A DNA stretch of 64,000 nt from a virus. The translations under genes were made by a program, and so were the position numbers. The notes under the pieces were generated by a model, which made no database searches, was not told where the DNA came from, and was given only the letters and a program-made list of their open reading frames with translations. The stretch is from positions 1-64,000 of IMG/VR virus record IMGVR_UViG_3300031963_000080; one strand, written 5' to 3'. Of this stretch, positions 6,640 through 15,477 are shown piece by piece; positions within the stretch are counted from its first letter, which is position 1, and every line of letters starts with the position of its first letter.

Positions 6640-8109
6640 TCAGAACTTAAAGGTCGTTTGTAGGACCCCACCCCAGTTAGAGGAGTTGCCAGCAAGGCGC
6701 TGATTGTCGCTACCATAGATGATAGCAGGAGTGACGCTGATGTTATCAGACACTTGGTACTTGTAGAAGATTTCGAGCATCGTTGCCTTCTCAAGGTTCT
6801 CACCAGTAGGTGCCTGACCGATAGCAACACCAGCAGAGTTACCATCAATAAATACATCATCCCAAGTCAGACCAGCAAACCAGGACTGACTGTTGGTAGC
6901 AGCACTTTCAGTACCACTTACAGTATTCCAACCATAACCACCAGAGATAGAGGGAACCCAACCAGATTGAGTAGGTTGCCAATATGCGTTGATGGCATAA
7001 CCATTAGAGGTTTGCCCAGGAACCAGAGAACCAGAAGCACCGTTCAGACCGTTGTAGGTGCGAACGCGAGTGCCTTCAGTACCATAACGATAACCGAATG
7101 CAGCACCCCAGTTATCACCACGGTAACCAACTTGTGCCAAAGTATTAAGAGCACCAGACTTATCAAACTCACCAGTAGAACTATCGGCACCATTCTGTGC
7201 CACATAGTTTACACCAGCAACAAGACCTTTCTTACCATACTGGATACCAAAACCAGAACCAGTTGCCTTGTTATAAACGCCAGGAGCACCTGCTACTTGG
7301 AAGAAGTCAAGAATGTTTGACTTGTAAGCAGTAGGAATCCAAGCAATCTCAGTATTACGAACCAGAGCACCAGCAGTCAGGGTAGTGCTACCGTTAAATA
7401 CAGGGAACTGATAGAACAGACGGTCGATAACTACATTGTTACCAACTTCACTAGTAGTGTTGTCTGCCTTGTCGAGCTTAAAAATTGATGAACTGGAACC
7501 AAAAGGATCACCACTGAAGTTAGAAGAACGCAGACGAGTGCGTAGAAGGTCAGCACCAGTAAACGAAGTATCCAGATTCAAACGCAGATCATAGTTGAAT
7601 GCAGTGCGAGTGATGTCGCCAGTTTTGGTCTGGTAGTCATCAACACCGCCGATCACGAAGTTTGCTTCACCACGCAGTTTGGTTGTGGTGGAGAACTGTT
7701 GCGCTTCAAGAATAGTAACCTGTGCTTCCAGTTTATCTACACGACCACGAAGAACAGCAAGTTCTTGTGCGAATTCTGCTTGAAGGCGCTTCAGTTCATC
7801 AGTAACTTCGGTTACACGATCGAGGCAAGCATTCAGAAGTGCTGCTGCTTCATATCGAGTCATTGCACTACCACCACGGAAGGTGCCGTTAGGATAACCA
7901 GCAACGCAACCATAACGCTCTACTAGTTGCGAAAGTGCCTGATATGCCCAGTCAGTTGGTTGTACATCAGAGAATTGAGTAACACTCGTGACCTGTTCTG
8001 AAGAGTATTGGCTGACTGCTGCCATGTTCAAGTCTTTGGCACCCGCAGCAACAGGAGTAACCATTCCTAGAGCAACAGGTGCAAGAATCAGTCGTTGAAA
8101 AAATTTCAT
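6640..8109 (-). CDS. Cyanobacterial-type outer-membrane porin (SLH + OprB-like barrel)
   Basis: 489 aa from the ATG at 8109, preferred over an ORF start 48 codons upstream because the promoter ends at 8179. Order: signal peptide (residues 1-23, LILAPVALGMVTPVAAGA), S-layer homology domain (about 50-110, DVQPTDWAYQALSQLVERYG), coiled coil (about 115-140), then a beta-barrel of about 330 residues ending in FKF, the C-terminal Phe typical of outer-membrane proteins. The architecture matches cyanobacterial Som/OprB porins and is complete. The phage probably inserts its own channel into the host outer membrane for nutrient uptake or receptor masking (inference). Confidence 0.93.
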   Translation of the reverse strand: MKFFQRLILAPVALGMVTPVAAGAKDLNMAAVSQYSSEQVTSVTQFSDVQPTDWAYQALSQLVERYGCVAGYPNGTFRGGSAMTRYEAAALLNACLDRVTEVTDELKRLQAEFAQELAVLRGRVDKLEAQVTILEAQQFSTTTKLRGEANFVIGGVDDYQTKTGDITRTAFNYDLRLNLDTSFTGADLLRTRLRSSNFSGDPFGSSSSIFKLDKADNTTSEVGNNVVIDRLFYQFPVFNGSTTLTAGALVRNTEIAWIPTAYKSNILDFFQVAGAPGVYNKATGSGFGIQYGKKGLVAGVNYVAQNGADSSTGEFDKSGALNTLAQVGYRGDNWGAAFGYRYGTEGTRVRTYNGLNGASGSLVPGQTSNGYAINAYWQPTQSGWVPSISGGYGWNTVSGTESAATNSQSWFAGLTWDDVFIDGNSAGVAIGQAPTGENLEKATMLEIFYKYQVSDNISVTPAIIYGSDNQRLAGNSSNWGGVLQTTFKF

Positions 8110-8178
8110 AAAATTGTTTTTGTTTGTACTATAGAACAAAGTGTTAAGAATCACAACAGAATTCTTAACTGAGTATTT

Positions 8179-8207
8179 AGTATAGACTACTTTCAAAAAT
8201 TTGTCAA
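8179..8207 (-). promoter_or_regulatory. Consensus promoter of the porin gene with 5'-terminal hairpin
   Basis: TTGACA (8207-8202), 17-bp spacer, TATACT (8184-8179). The predicted start is near 8172. A perfect 9-bp inverted repeat GTTAAGAAT/ATTCTTAAC (8143-8169, 9-nt loop) would sit at the 5' end of the mRNA. The -35 box overlaps the stop region of the upstream glycosyltransferase. Confidence 0.9.
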
Positions 8208-9010
8208 GTAGCTTGATTTGATGGTTCGGTAATCCGACCAAGATATGGATCAAATGATGTAATTTGATCTATGGTAAAATTCGCTCCCATTTGCTGCCAA
8301 AAATTTAATATTCCATTATAACTATTTTTATGAAAAATGTCTATGTGTTCTGGGTGAATCGAGGATCCGAGTTCGATCTTATAAAGAAAAATTGGTGTGG
8401 CATAAGTACACCCAGAATTATAGATCAAATCATCAGCAACAGGACGAGGTTTAACTCCATTGTCTAGCTTATACTTATCCCCACGAATATGGTATTTGAT
8501 AAGTTTTTCTGCATGATGTCTTGTAATCACATAACAAGCAGTAGAAAAGTCATTAACAAATCTAGTGTGAATGGGAACCACAATATCTCCGGTACAAATA
8601 ATAGCAAGTTGAATTACATCCCAACAATAAGGAACACGAGCAATAAAATCTGCCCATGTAAAATTCCAATAATGGGCCGTGCTAATATCGCAATCATCCT
8701 CCATAATAATAGCATATGGACTATCAGAGGTATGATACCAATGATTGATTGCTTTCAAATGGGAAGTCACGCAGCCGATTTCTCCCGATGTCATCATATC
8801 AGGATACTTTCCTTTTATAATATCACTTAGATCGTCATTTCTACCATCATAAGCAGAAATGCGAGTATAATCTTCTATTTCCCAGTACTTAAACTGATCT
8901 TCCATGTACTGCCATCTTTCTGGCTGTCCATCAAGATTAATGCAGTAGACTGGACCAAAGTTTCTTAATTTGTATACTGATTTGTTTCTATCCATCACAT
9001 TCTTGTCCAT
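8204..9010 (-). CDS. Glycosyltransferase family 25-like
   Basis: 268 aa. It starts with a GT25-type entry strand (VYCINLDGQPERW), continues with SGEIGCVTSHLKAI and carries the acidic metal-binding motif IIMEDDCDI near residue 103. The family includes LPS galactosyltransferases and procollagen-type transferases. It is the last gene of the 12.3-8.2 kb glycan operon, overlapping the gene before it by 16 bp. Donor and acceptor sugars unknown. Confidence 0.8.
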   Translation of the reverse strand: MDKNVMDRNKSVYKLRNFGPVYCINLDGQPERWQYMEDQFKYWEIEDYTRISAYDGRNDDLSDIIKGKYPDMMTSGEIGCVTSHLKAINHWYHTSDSPYAIIMEDDCDISTAHYWNFTWADFIARVPYCWDVIQLAIICTGDIVVPIHTRFVNDFSTACYVITRHHAEKLIKYHIRGDKYKLDNGVKPRPVADDLIYNSGCTYATPIFLYKIELGSSIHPEHIDIFHKNSYNGILNFWQQMGANFTIDQITSFDPYLGRITEPSNQAT

Positions 9011-9801
9011 TTTTCTGGAATTAAATCTTTAGTATTTTTATCCGAATTTCCTTCGCCAAACCATGTTTTTGGTGCAACAACTTTATTAGAATTGGCCAAC
9101 CAGGCTCCCCACCAAGAAAAAGAAGAATTCGCAATAATATGATATTTACACAAAGTCATAAGACATAAATCAACATAATGATCTCCAGATTCTGATATCA
9201 TAAATCTATCGGAATTGAATATGGATTGCTCTTTACACCATGCAATATCATCAGAAAAAATAATAACTGGAATACCAGGATCCAAAAGTTCCAGTGCTTC
9301 GATATAATAACCTAAATTCAATGGCGTGTGATTTAGATTGGTTAAGTAATCAGTGCGGCGAATATGAAGGCTAACTGCGTCTCCGACTGATTTTATCATA
9401 TCTTCGCAAGGTTTTAGAATTTCCTTTTTAAATGTAAAATCTTCTCTGATTTCTTTTTCTATATGTTTAAAGTATTTTTCTGATTGGAAAAATCCAGCAA
9501 GAGCAATTTCATCTGGACACATATTAAAAAGAACTTCGTCAAAATGAAAATGTCTTTCTTCTGCTATTGGGGCATATCCTCTGTCAAGCAACTTAATATT
9601 TCTCTGTTGGACATGAAGCATTTCGAATGGATAAAATAATTCTATTTTCATATCAAATCCATAAGGATCTTTAATTATATGACTATGATTTGGAATACAA
9701 AAATCATAGCCACGATTACGAGCAATACCTCTTAATGAAGCATACTGAAACATTTGATTTCCAAGTCTGCCCAACTGCCCCAAATGATTAAACGCTAGCA
9801 T
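8995..9801 (-). CDS. GT11-like fucosyltransferase (alpha-1,2 type) A
   Basis: 268 aa. GT11 landmarks: N-terminal GRLGNQMFQYASLRGIA, central VSLHIRRTDYL (the HxRRxDY donor-binding motif), FSDDIAWC and C-terminal NSSFSWWGAWLA. The family moves L-fucose from GDP-fucose to galactose. It shares its architecture with the gene at 10608-11459 and probably arose by duplication. A GDP-fucose pathway is encoded at 16.6-18.9 kb. Confidence 0.88.
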   Translation of the reverse strand: MLAFNHLGQLGRLGNQMFQYASLRGIARNRGYDFCIPNHSHIIKDPYGFDMKIELFYPFEMLHVQQRNIKLLDRGYAPIAEERHFHFDEVLFNMCPDEIALAGFFQSEKYFKHIEKEIREDFTFKKEILKPCEDMIKSVGDAVSLHIRRTDYLTNLNHTPLNLGYYIEALELLDPGIPVIIFSDDIAWCKEQSIFNSDRFMISESGDHYVDLCLMTLCKYHIIANSSFSWWGAWLANSNKVVAPKTWFGEGNSDKNTKDLIPEKWTRM

Positions 9802-10615
9802 TCAATTGGCTCCTTCTTTCTTTAATATAATTCTGCGACTCATAATATCTTGTTATTGTATCTCTATCCCATGTTCTGATGTTTTGCCAAAGATTGTGAT
9901 TGTCCATAAACTTTGGATTATGGTAATGGGAATTAAAGGTCCTGGAATGTTCCAAGTGATACACAATGTCATTTACTCTACCGACCTTATATCCGAGTAC
10001 CTGAAGTCGATAATAATATTCACAATCTTCTGCTCCCCAAGAAATAAAATTTTCATTCCACATATAAGAATCAATATAAACTTGGCGTCTAATCATCTGG
10101 CCCCATCCCATAACAGATGGCTGGAGCTTTGATGTCGAATTCAATGCTCTCAAATCAAATCCAGATTCAATAAAAGACTCAAATGATGAAATTGGATAAT
10201 CTACTGCATATTGATATACTCCACATCCATATGGATAAACAGCATCAAATGTACCACTAGAAATCATTTCATATGCATTAACATAACTTGCAGTGGGATA
10301 AACAACATCAACATCATAATTATAGACAATCTCAGTATCAGATTCCATTAGAAGATCATTGAGAATCTTAGTCTTGTGAAAAAACTGATCGTCGGATTTC
10401 TCAAATATATGAGTCAAATTATCAAGAGATTTACCAAAAATATTTTTAATTACTGGGATAGCACTGGAAGAAAATACAGATTCTTTGTCTACTTCTTTTA
10501 CAATTATTTTACTTTGAGGAAAGTGGTGCGTAATATAAGAAACTGAAGTAATTATATTTCTTAGTCTATCTTCACTCTCGATTCTACATGGCATTAAAAA
10601 TGTAAGACTATTCAT
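9788..10615 (-). CDS. GT-A fold glycosyltransferase (galactosyltransferase-like)
   Basis: 275 aa. N-terminus TFLMPCRIESEDRLRNI is GT2-like. The metal motif DVDVVYP lies near residue 101, and the C-terminal FISWGAEDCEYYYRLQVLG resembles the WGxED block of galactosyl- and N-acetylgalactosaminyl-type enzymes. Overlaps both neighbours by 8-14 bp, indicating one operon. Specificity cannot be read from sequence. Confidence 0.75.
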   Translation of the reverse strand: MNSLTFLMPCRIESEDRLRNIITSVSYITHHFPQSKIIVKEVDKESVFSSSAIPVIKNIFGKSLDNLTHIFEKSDDQFFHKTKILNDLLMESDTEIVYNYDVDVVYPTASYVNAYEMISSGTFDAVYPYGCGVYQYAVDYPISSFESFIESGFDLRALNSTSKLQPSVMGWGQMIRRQVYIDSYMWNENFISWGAEDCEYYYRLQVLGYKVGRVNDIVYHLEHSRTFNSHYHNPKFMDNHNLWQNIRTWDRDTITRYYESQNYIKERRSQLNASV

Positions 10616-11459
10616 AACTCACCTCAATCCAACTATCCAAAAGAAGATCATTCATATTATAATGACTATACATAGATCCAAACCAAGGTTTAGGAGCAAC
10701 AATAGGTTGTGTTGGATTCCCAATCAACCAAGCACCCCACCAGCTCATTGTGCTGTTGGCAATAATTCCTCCGGTACAAAGAGACATCATACATAAATCA
10801 AAATAAGGAATTAGTGCTTTTTGTCTTCCCTGAAGAGTGTCACAAGTTTGTGGGTACCTTTCTGTATATTCAGAAAGCATAAACCTATCATCCTGGAACA
10901 ATTCTTGTTCTCTGCACCAATCAATATCGTCAGAAAATACAAGCACTAAAGAATTTTCATCAAAATGCTCTAGTGCTTTTTCATAATAAGAGATCGGACA
11001 AGCTGGATGTGCCTCTGGTTTAACCAAATAATCTCCTCGTCGCACATGAAGAAAGATTGGACCAGAAAGATCATCTACTATTTCTCTACAAGGATTTAAA
11101 ATAACATCCTTAAAAGTATAATCTCCACGAATAATATCTTTCACATTTGAAAAATATTTTTCTGAGGTAAAATAATCATGAAGATTAACATTGTCTGGAC
11201 AACTATCAAAAAATTCCTGGACGAAATGGAATTCCCCTGTGGAAATACTTTGTGTATTTAATATTCCAAAGTTACTTTCGACTACAGACTCCATTGTAAA
11301 GCAGTCAAACAATCCGTAGTTTGAGTCTCCGTAGCTATTTGGTGGAGGAATTGTCCAATCAAATCCACGATTTGCTGCAATACCACGAAGTGCAGCATAT
11401 TGAAACATTTGATTTCCCAAACGACCATTTGATCCTAGGTTATTATAACTTATCGTCAT
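10608..11459 (-). CDS. GT11-like fucosyltransferase (alpha-1,2 type) B
   Basis: 283 aa. Same motifs as gene A: GRLGNQMFQYAALRGIA, FLHVRRGDYL, FSDDIDWC, NSTMSWWGAWL. It has about 20 extra residues before the last motif. The start overlaps the previous stop by one base (TAATG). Two divergent copies suggest two acceptors. Confidence 0.88.
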   Translation of the reverse strand: MTISYNNLGSNGRLGNQMFQYAALRGIAANRGFDWTIPPPNSYGDSNYGLFDCFTMESVVESNFGILNTQSISTGEFHFVQEFFDSCPDNVNLHDYFTSEKYFSNVKDIIRGDYTFKDVILNPCREIVDDLSGPIFLHVRRGDYLVKPEAHPACPISYYEKALEHFDENSLVLVFSDDIDWCREQELFQDDRFMLSEYTERYPQTCDTLQGRQKALIPYFDLCMMSLCTGGIIANSTMSWWGAWLIGNPTQPIVAPKPWFGSMYSHYNMNDLLLDSWIEVSYE

Positions 11460-12277
11460 TATTTTTCCAAGTAAGTTTTATAAATGTAATCTTCATTGAT
11501 AAGAAAGTTCTCAACAATTTCTAGATTTTCTTTTACCGCATCAAGTTTATCATAGTACAGTTCCTCTGTCAACTGAGAAAGATCAAAGTCATCAGTGAGT
11601 ATGATGATGCCTTTTGGATTGAAAAACTTTCCAATATCGGGAGAACCATAATAAATTGGAATGGTCCCAGTAGCAAAACAATCTTGAATCTTTTCTGTAA
11701 AATAAGATTCATAAGAAGCATTTTCGATGGCCACAGAAAACATATAATCTACTAGACCCTCTTCCTTAGATTCAATTTCATTGAATCCCCTACCATAAAA
11801 ATCAACTTTACCTTGAAGTTTTTGTGCCCAAGCCAGACGATATTGATGTCCCTCACACATTACCTTGTTAGAGCAAATCATGGAGACTAATTTAGTTTTA
11901 TCATATAGTTTTGGTTCGGCGATCCAACTTCCATACAAAGGAGCAAACTTAAACTTAGAATGTAATTTAAGTAAATCTTTATGATGCGTAAAAATTGCAT
12001 CATAAACTCGAACATAATAGAGGTAATTTCTCTTCACATCTTCAATGACATCTGGACAAATATTTGCAGATTCTAATAACCAGGCATATTTCCTTTTGCT
12101 GTGCGTGTCATCAAAAGCAAGACTAATGTAGCGGTCTATATAAAAAGTTTCTTCTGCTCCAGAATCAACCCACTTTATGAACTTTGATTCTTGTCTATGA
12201 ATAGATGATGCTTTGTTGTTATTGTCGTAGTTGTTAAACCCACCACCAACTAAATTATATTTCTTTTTAATAGTCAT
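11459..12277 (-). CDS. GT10-like fucosyltransferase (alpha-1,3/1,4 type)
   Basis: 272 aa. The C-terminal half carries the GT10 hallmark ENASYESYFTEKI followed by FATGTIPIYYGSPDI, the GDP-fucose binding block of alpha-1,3-fucosyltransferases. N-terminal half is variable, as in the family. First gene of the minus-strand glycan operon 12.3-8.2 kb, diverging from the plus-strand transferase at 12304. Confidence 0.82.
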   Translation of the reverse strand: MTIKKKYNLVGGGFNNYDNNNKASSIHRQESKFIKWVDSGAEETFYIDRYISLAFDDTHSKRKYAWLLESANICPDVIEDVKRNYLYYVRVYDAIFTHHKDLLKLHSKFKFAPLYGSWIAEPKLYDKTKLVSMICSNKVMCEGHQYRLAWAQKLQGKVDFYGRGFNEIESKEEGLVDYMFSVAIENASYESYFTEKIQDCFATGTIPIYYGSPDIGKFFNPKGIIILTDDFDLSQLTEELYYDKLDAVKENLEIVENFLINEDYIYKTYLEK

Positions 12278-12303
12278 ACATAAGATAATAAATTACGAAT
12301 TTT

Positions 12304-12987
12304 ATGAAAGTCATTTCTTTTTCATTATATGGAGATAATCCAAAATACACAATTGGTGCAATAAAAAATTCTAAACTGAGAGAAAAGTTTTATCCAGATT
12401 GGCAAATGAGAGTATATCACAACGACTCTGTGCCCAATTATATATTAGAAGAATTAGGTGCCAATAATGTCGTTTTGATCAATACCAAAATAGATCAAGG
12501 AGTTTGTAATGCAATGTGGCGCTTTGCTCCTGCATCAGAAGAAGGAGTAGAATGTTTTATTTCGAGAGATTGTGATTCTCGTTTATTTGAGAGGGATGTT
12601 GCTGCTGTAGAAGAATGGCTAGAATCAGATAAAAAGTTTCACATCATTCGAGATCATCCTGGTGGACATGCATGGGAAATCAGTGCTGGTATGTGGGGAT
12701 GTAGAAATAAGTTTATAGAAAACATACAAGAGAAAATAGAACAATATATTCAAACAAGTTCTTGGGTTACCGATAGAGCAGTAGACCAAAGATTTCTACA
12801 AGAGATAATTTATCCTCAAGCAATTACAAGTTTATTTCTCCACGACGAATACTTTAATTATGAGGAAATTGGCACTCCAATCAAAAGAGACCGTAAGTTA
12901 GATAACTTTGCCTTTATTGGAGAGCCATTTGACGAAGATGATAATCAATTAGAAAATCATCGTGACATGATTATTCAAAGATATTGA
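12304..12987 (+). CDS. GT-A-like glycosyltransferase on the plus strand
   Basis: 227 aa. N-terminus VISFSLYGDNPKYTIGAIKN followed by a DxD-type metal motif in SRDCDSR near residue 88. The pattern is shared by many phage and bacterial transferases of unassigned family. The only plus-strand gene in the glycan island; its end overlaps the opposing gene by 13 bp. The orientation suggests a separate insertion. Confidence 0.65.
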   Translation: MKVISFSLYGDNPKYTIGAIKNSKLREKFYPDWQMRVYHNDSVPNYILEELGANNVVLINTKIDQGVCNAMWRFAPASEEGVECFISRDCDSRLFERDVAAVEEWLESDKKFHIIRDHPGGHAWEISAGMWGCRNKFIENIQEKIEQYIQTSSWVTDRAVDQRFLQEIIYPQAITSLFLHDEYFNYEEIGTPIKRDRKLDNFAFIGEPFDEDDNQLENHRDMIIQRY

Positions 12988-13682
12988 AGACTTTCTGGGA
13001 GAATCTTTTGCCTATAAAGTGAAAGATTTTTCTCATACAACATTTTATCAGATTGATAAGGAATAGCAACTTTATTTGCTGGCAAAGAACAAACCTTAAT
13101 ATGCCGTAAATCTTTGACCGTATATCCAAAAGAATATGCACGATAGGACATATCACCATCAGCATAATAATATTGGTACTCTGGATTATACATTCCAATT
13201 TCTCTGAATATCTTCTTACGATATAATCCATAATTCATCACAATTTCTCCACCAGAATCAGCAACATTACATAAACACCATCCAGATGTATGATCTACAC
13301 CATCCAACCAATCTGGATTTTTAGTTTCATTAAAAGATCCATACTTCCAATTAAAAAGATAAAAGTCGTGGTTTGATTGTGTTTCAATGACTACTTTTGA
13401 CCAATCATTGCATAAAATCACATCATCGTTCCACTGACATACTATTTCATGAGTTGACGCACGAATGCCAATATTCATAAAATGTGGATAAGAACTTCTA
13501 CCACCAATCTCAATCAATTTGATTTGAGGATGATTGAGTTGTTTAATATAATCTACTGTTCCATCAGTGCTTCCACCATCAACCAATACAAGTTCCAGTC
13601 TTTTATCAGAGAGAACTGTATTTGCAATTAGGTCAGGAAGCATCCTTACACGATTTAATGTGCCAGTTACGATACTAATCAT
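12975..13682 (-). CDS. Glycosyltransferase family 2
   Basis: 235 aa. Canonical GT2 N-terminus: ISIVTGTLNRVRMLPDLI, LVLVDGGSTDGTVDYI, and the acidic QWNDDV motif near residue 86. C-terminal YADGDMSYRAYSFGY fits the acceptor side of GT2. Overlaps its upstream neighbour by 4 bp and ends the biosynthesis operon that starts at 19.7 kb. Confidence 0.88.
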   Translation of the reverse strand: MISIVTGTLNRVRMLPDLIANTVLSDKRLELVLVDGGSTDGTVDYIKQLNHPQIKLIEIGGRSSYPHFMNIGIRASTHEIVCQWNDDVILCNDWSKVVIETQSNHDFYLFNWKYGSFNETKNPDWLDGVDHTSGWCLCNVADSGGEIVMNYGLYRKKIFREIGMYNPEYQYYYADGDMSYRAYSFGYTVKDLRHIKVCSLPANKVAIPYQSDKMLYEKNLSLYRQKILPESLQYL

Positions 13683-14452
13683 CTGTTTAAGTAATCTATG
13701 AATTCAAAATCATTTATTCCAATTATCAATGCAAGCAAACTAACATTTGAAAAACTGTACAAAAAGTGACTACACTTTGAAAGCAAGTAAACGCTAGATA
13801 ATACTTCCTCATTTACTTGAGAGCGATTTAAGCAATTGTGATGGATTGATTGAGACCCACTACTAATTTGAAGCGTGCTATCATAAATGATTCTACTACC
13901 ATATCTATCCAACAAATAATCCAAGTAATATTTGTCGTCTGTTGCAACAAATATTTTTTCTCTGTCATTGGAATCAATTAGTTCAAAGACCGTTTCAATT
14001 TCTATCTCAGGAAGTTCTTCTTTTTTGTCAGTGCCTCTTATTTGAACCCCAAGTGTATCTCCATCAATCCCCAATTTAACTCTCTTATTTTCAAATTTCT
14101 CTACATACTCATCTTTAATCCTAAGAATATTATTATAAACTTTATTCTTAACTTTTAAATTGTCTATATTTGCCGGAGTATGGGCATTATATTGTCCTTG
14201 ATAGATTTGATTCGAAAAATATCTTTCCAACCACCATGACCCGACATTATAAGATTGATTCGATTTCGGAGAAATGTTATCGAATAAATTCAATGTCTGA
14301 CTTTCCACTACTTCGATATTAAAATTATCATTCACAATATAATGCTCCAAAGCCATATCAACAATTCCACAAACAATAGAACAAAATCCCTTGTATGGGT
14401 AGTTAAATCTAGGATCAGAATATGATATGTAACCAGTTTCAGTCAATTCCAA
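13679..14452 (-). CDS. Fucosyltransferase-like protein (GT23/NodZ-type motif)
   Basis: 257 aa. The motif LGVQIRGTDKKEELP near residue 127 matches the (H/Q)xRxTDK peptide of alpha-1,6-fucosyltransferases, and KIFVATDDKYY and SNVSLLALIIG fit the following GT-B strands. No ATG is suitably placed: TTG at 14452 or TTG at 14446 (GAGG about 8 bp upstream) are candidates. It would use GDP-fucose or GDP-colitose. Confidence 0.65.
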   Translation of the reverse strand: MELTETGYISYSDPRFNYPYKGFCSIVCGIVDMALEHYIVNDNFNIEVVESQTLNLFDNISPKSNQSYNVGSWWLERYFSNQIYQGQYNAHTPANIDNLKVKNKVYNNILRIKDEYVEKFENKRVKLGIDGDTLGVQIRGTDKKEELPEIEIETVFELIDSNDREKIFVATDDKYYLDYLLDRYGSRIIYDSTLQISSGSQSIHHNCLNRSQVNEEVLSSVYLLSKCSHFLYSFSNVSLLALIIGINDFEFIDYLNR

Positions 14453-15140
14453 TTACCTCATTAAGACCTTTGGAATGAATTGATTCTGGATAATTTCTAA
14501 CATAATTATGCCTATAGATTTTTGGTTTTTCCATCTTATAAGAATTGACCATATCCAAAAACCCAGTTTGCATCATGTGGATTTCTTCGGCATTTTCAAG
14601 TAGTTTAATATAATCAAACATCTTAAATTGGTAATCATTACGAATGATCTTATGTTCATCAGTAACTTTATCCATATCGATATTATATCCCCTCTTTAAA
14701 TCATCCAAAACAAAGATATAATTTTCACCATTAGGATTTAAAGTCCTACAAACTTCATCTTCCTTTTCTAAATCTCTTTCAAAATAAAACTCATCAAATC
14801 TAATTTGAAAATCGAGACCAACAAGATAATAAAATGCCTCATCAAAAGTCATTTTTCCCAAACAGCCATCAAGATTTTCAAATCCAGGTTTGATGAGATT
14901 ATTTTTGACCGTACTATTGTTTTCGACAAACCTTATAGCATCCTCCTCAACATCAAAATTAAAAATTTCTAGATTACTTAGGTCACGATACATATAACTC
15001 ACATTATCGTAATAATGAGTATAACAAAAAAGTACTACATTATCATATTTTTTGCAAAAATGGCGAACCATACCATTACAAATGATATGGTCACCAAGAC
15101 CCAAGTGATGATGAATATACTTGAGCGACATATCACTCAA
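14439..15140 (-). CDS. GT-B-like protein of the glycan operon
   Basis: 233 aa. The start SLKYIHHHLGLGDHIICNGMVR resembles the glycine-rich entry loop of GT-B (GT9/heptosyltransferase-like) enzymes, followed by alternating strands and helices (NVVLFCYTHYYDNV). Lacks other clear motifs and is shorter than a full GT9, so it may be a single-domain relative. Overlaps both neighbours by 8-14 bp. Confidence 0.5.
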   Translation of the reverse strand: MSDMSLKYIHHHLGLGDHIICNGMVRHFCKKYDNVVLFCYTHYYDNVSYMYRDLSNLEIFNFDVEEDAIRFVENNSTVKNNLIKPGFENLDGCLGKMTFDEAFYYLVGLDFQIRFDEFYFERDLEKEDEVCRTLNPNGENYIFVLDDLKRGYNIDMDKVTDEHKIIRNDYQFKMFDYIKLLENAEEIHMMQTGFLDMVNSYKMEKPKIYRHNYVRNYPESIHSKGLNEVIGID

Positions 15141-15477
15141 CTCCCTTATATAGTTTTACAGAGTCCTCACGGAGAGTTCTTCCCGTTGCGATAGCATTAT
15201 CCACAAGAAGATTAACTGCTTGCACAAGACGAGGACGCTTTACTTTAAAGCAAATATCAATCTTACGCTTCAATTCGGCAATTTCCGTGTCAGTTTTTGC
15301 CTCTTGAATTGCATCTTCCAGCATCCACATACGAGTGTGAAGAATTGAAAGTTTTTCAATCACTTCTCCAAGATTGTCAGTTTCAATATATTCCACATCT
15401 GGAAGTTCTTTATGCGAAAGTACTCCATCAATAGTTTCTTTAATACATTCATCGATTAAGTCGCCCAACTTGCTCAT
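15133..15477 (-). CDS. Small helical protein within the sugar operon (DUF4254-like?)
   Basis: 114 aa, fully helical and charged. The pattern ELPDVEYI ... LSILHTRMWMLEDAI ... IAELKRKIDICFKVKRPRLVQAVNLLVD is reminiscent of DUF4254, which also occurs in carbohydrate clusters. Starts 3 bp inside the end of the aminotransferase-like gene. Catalysis not indicated; perhaps an accessory subunit. Confidence 0.5.
   Translation of the reverse strand: MSKLGDLIDECIKETIDGVLSHKELPDVEYIETDNLGEVIEKLSILHTRMWMLEDAIQEAKTDTEIAELKRKIDICFKVKRPRLVQAVNLLVDNAIATGRTLREDSVKLYKGVE

Noticed and set aside
6754-7320. Plus-strand open frame of 188 codons inside the porin gene
   Set aside because: It is the reverse of a clear porin coding sequence, with a composition rich in Thr/Ser typical of a shadow frame.
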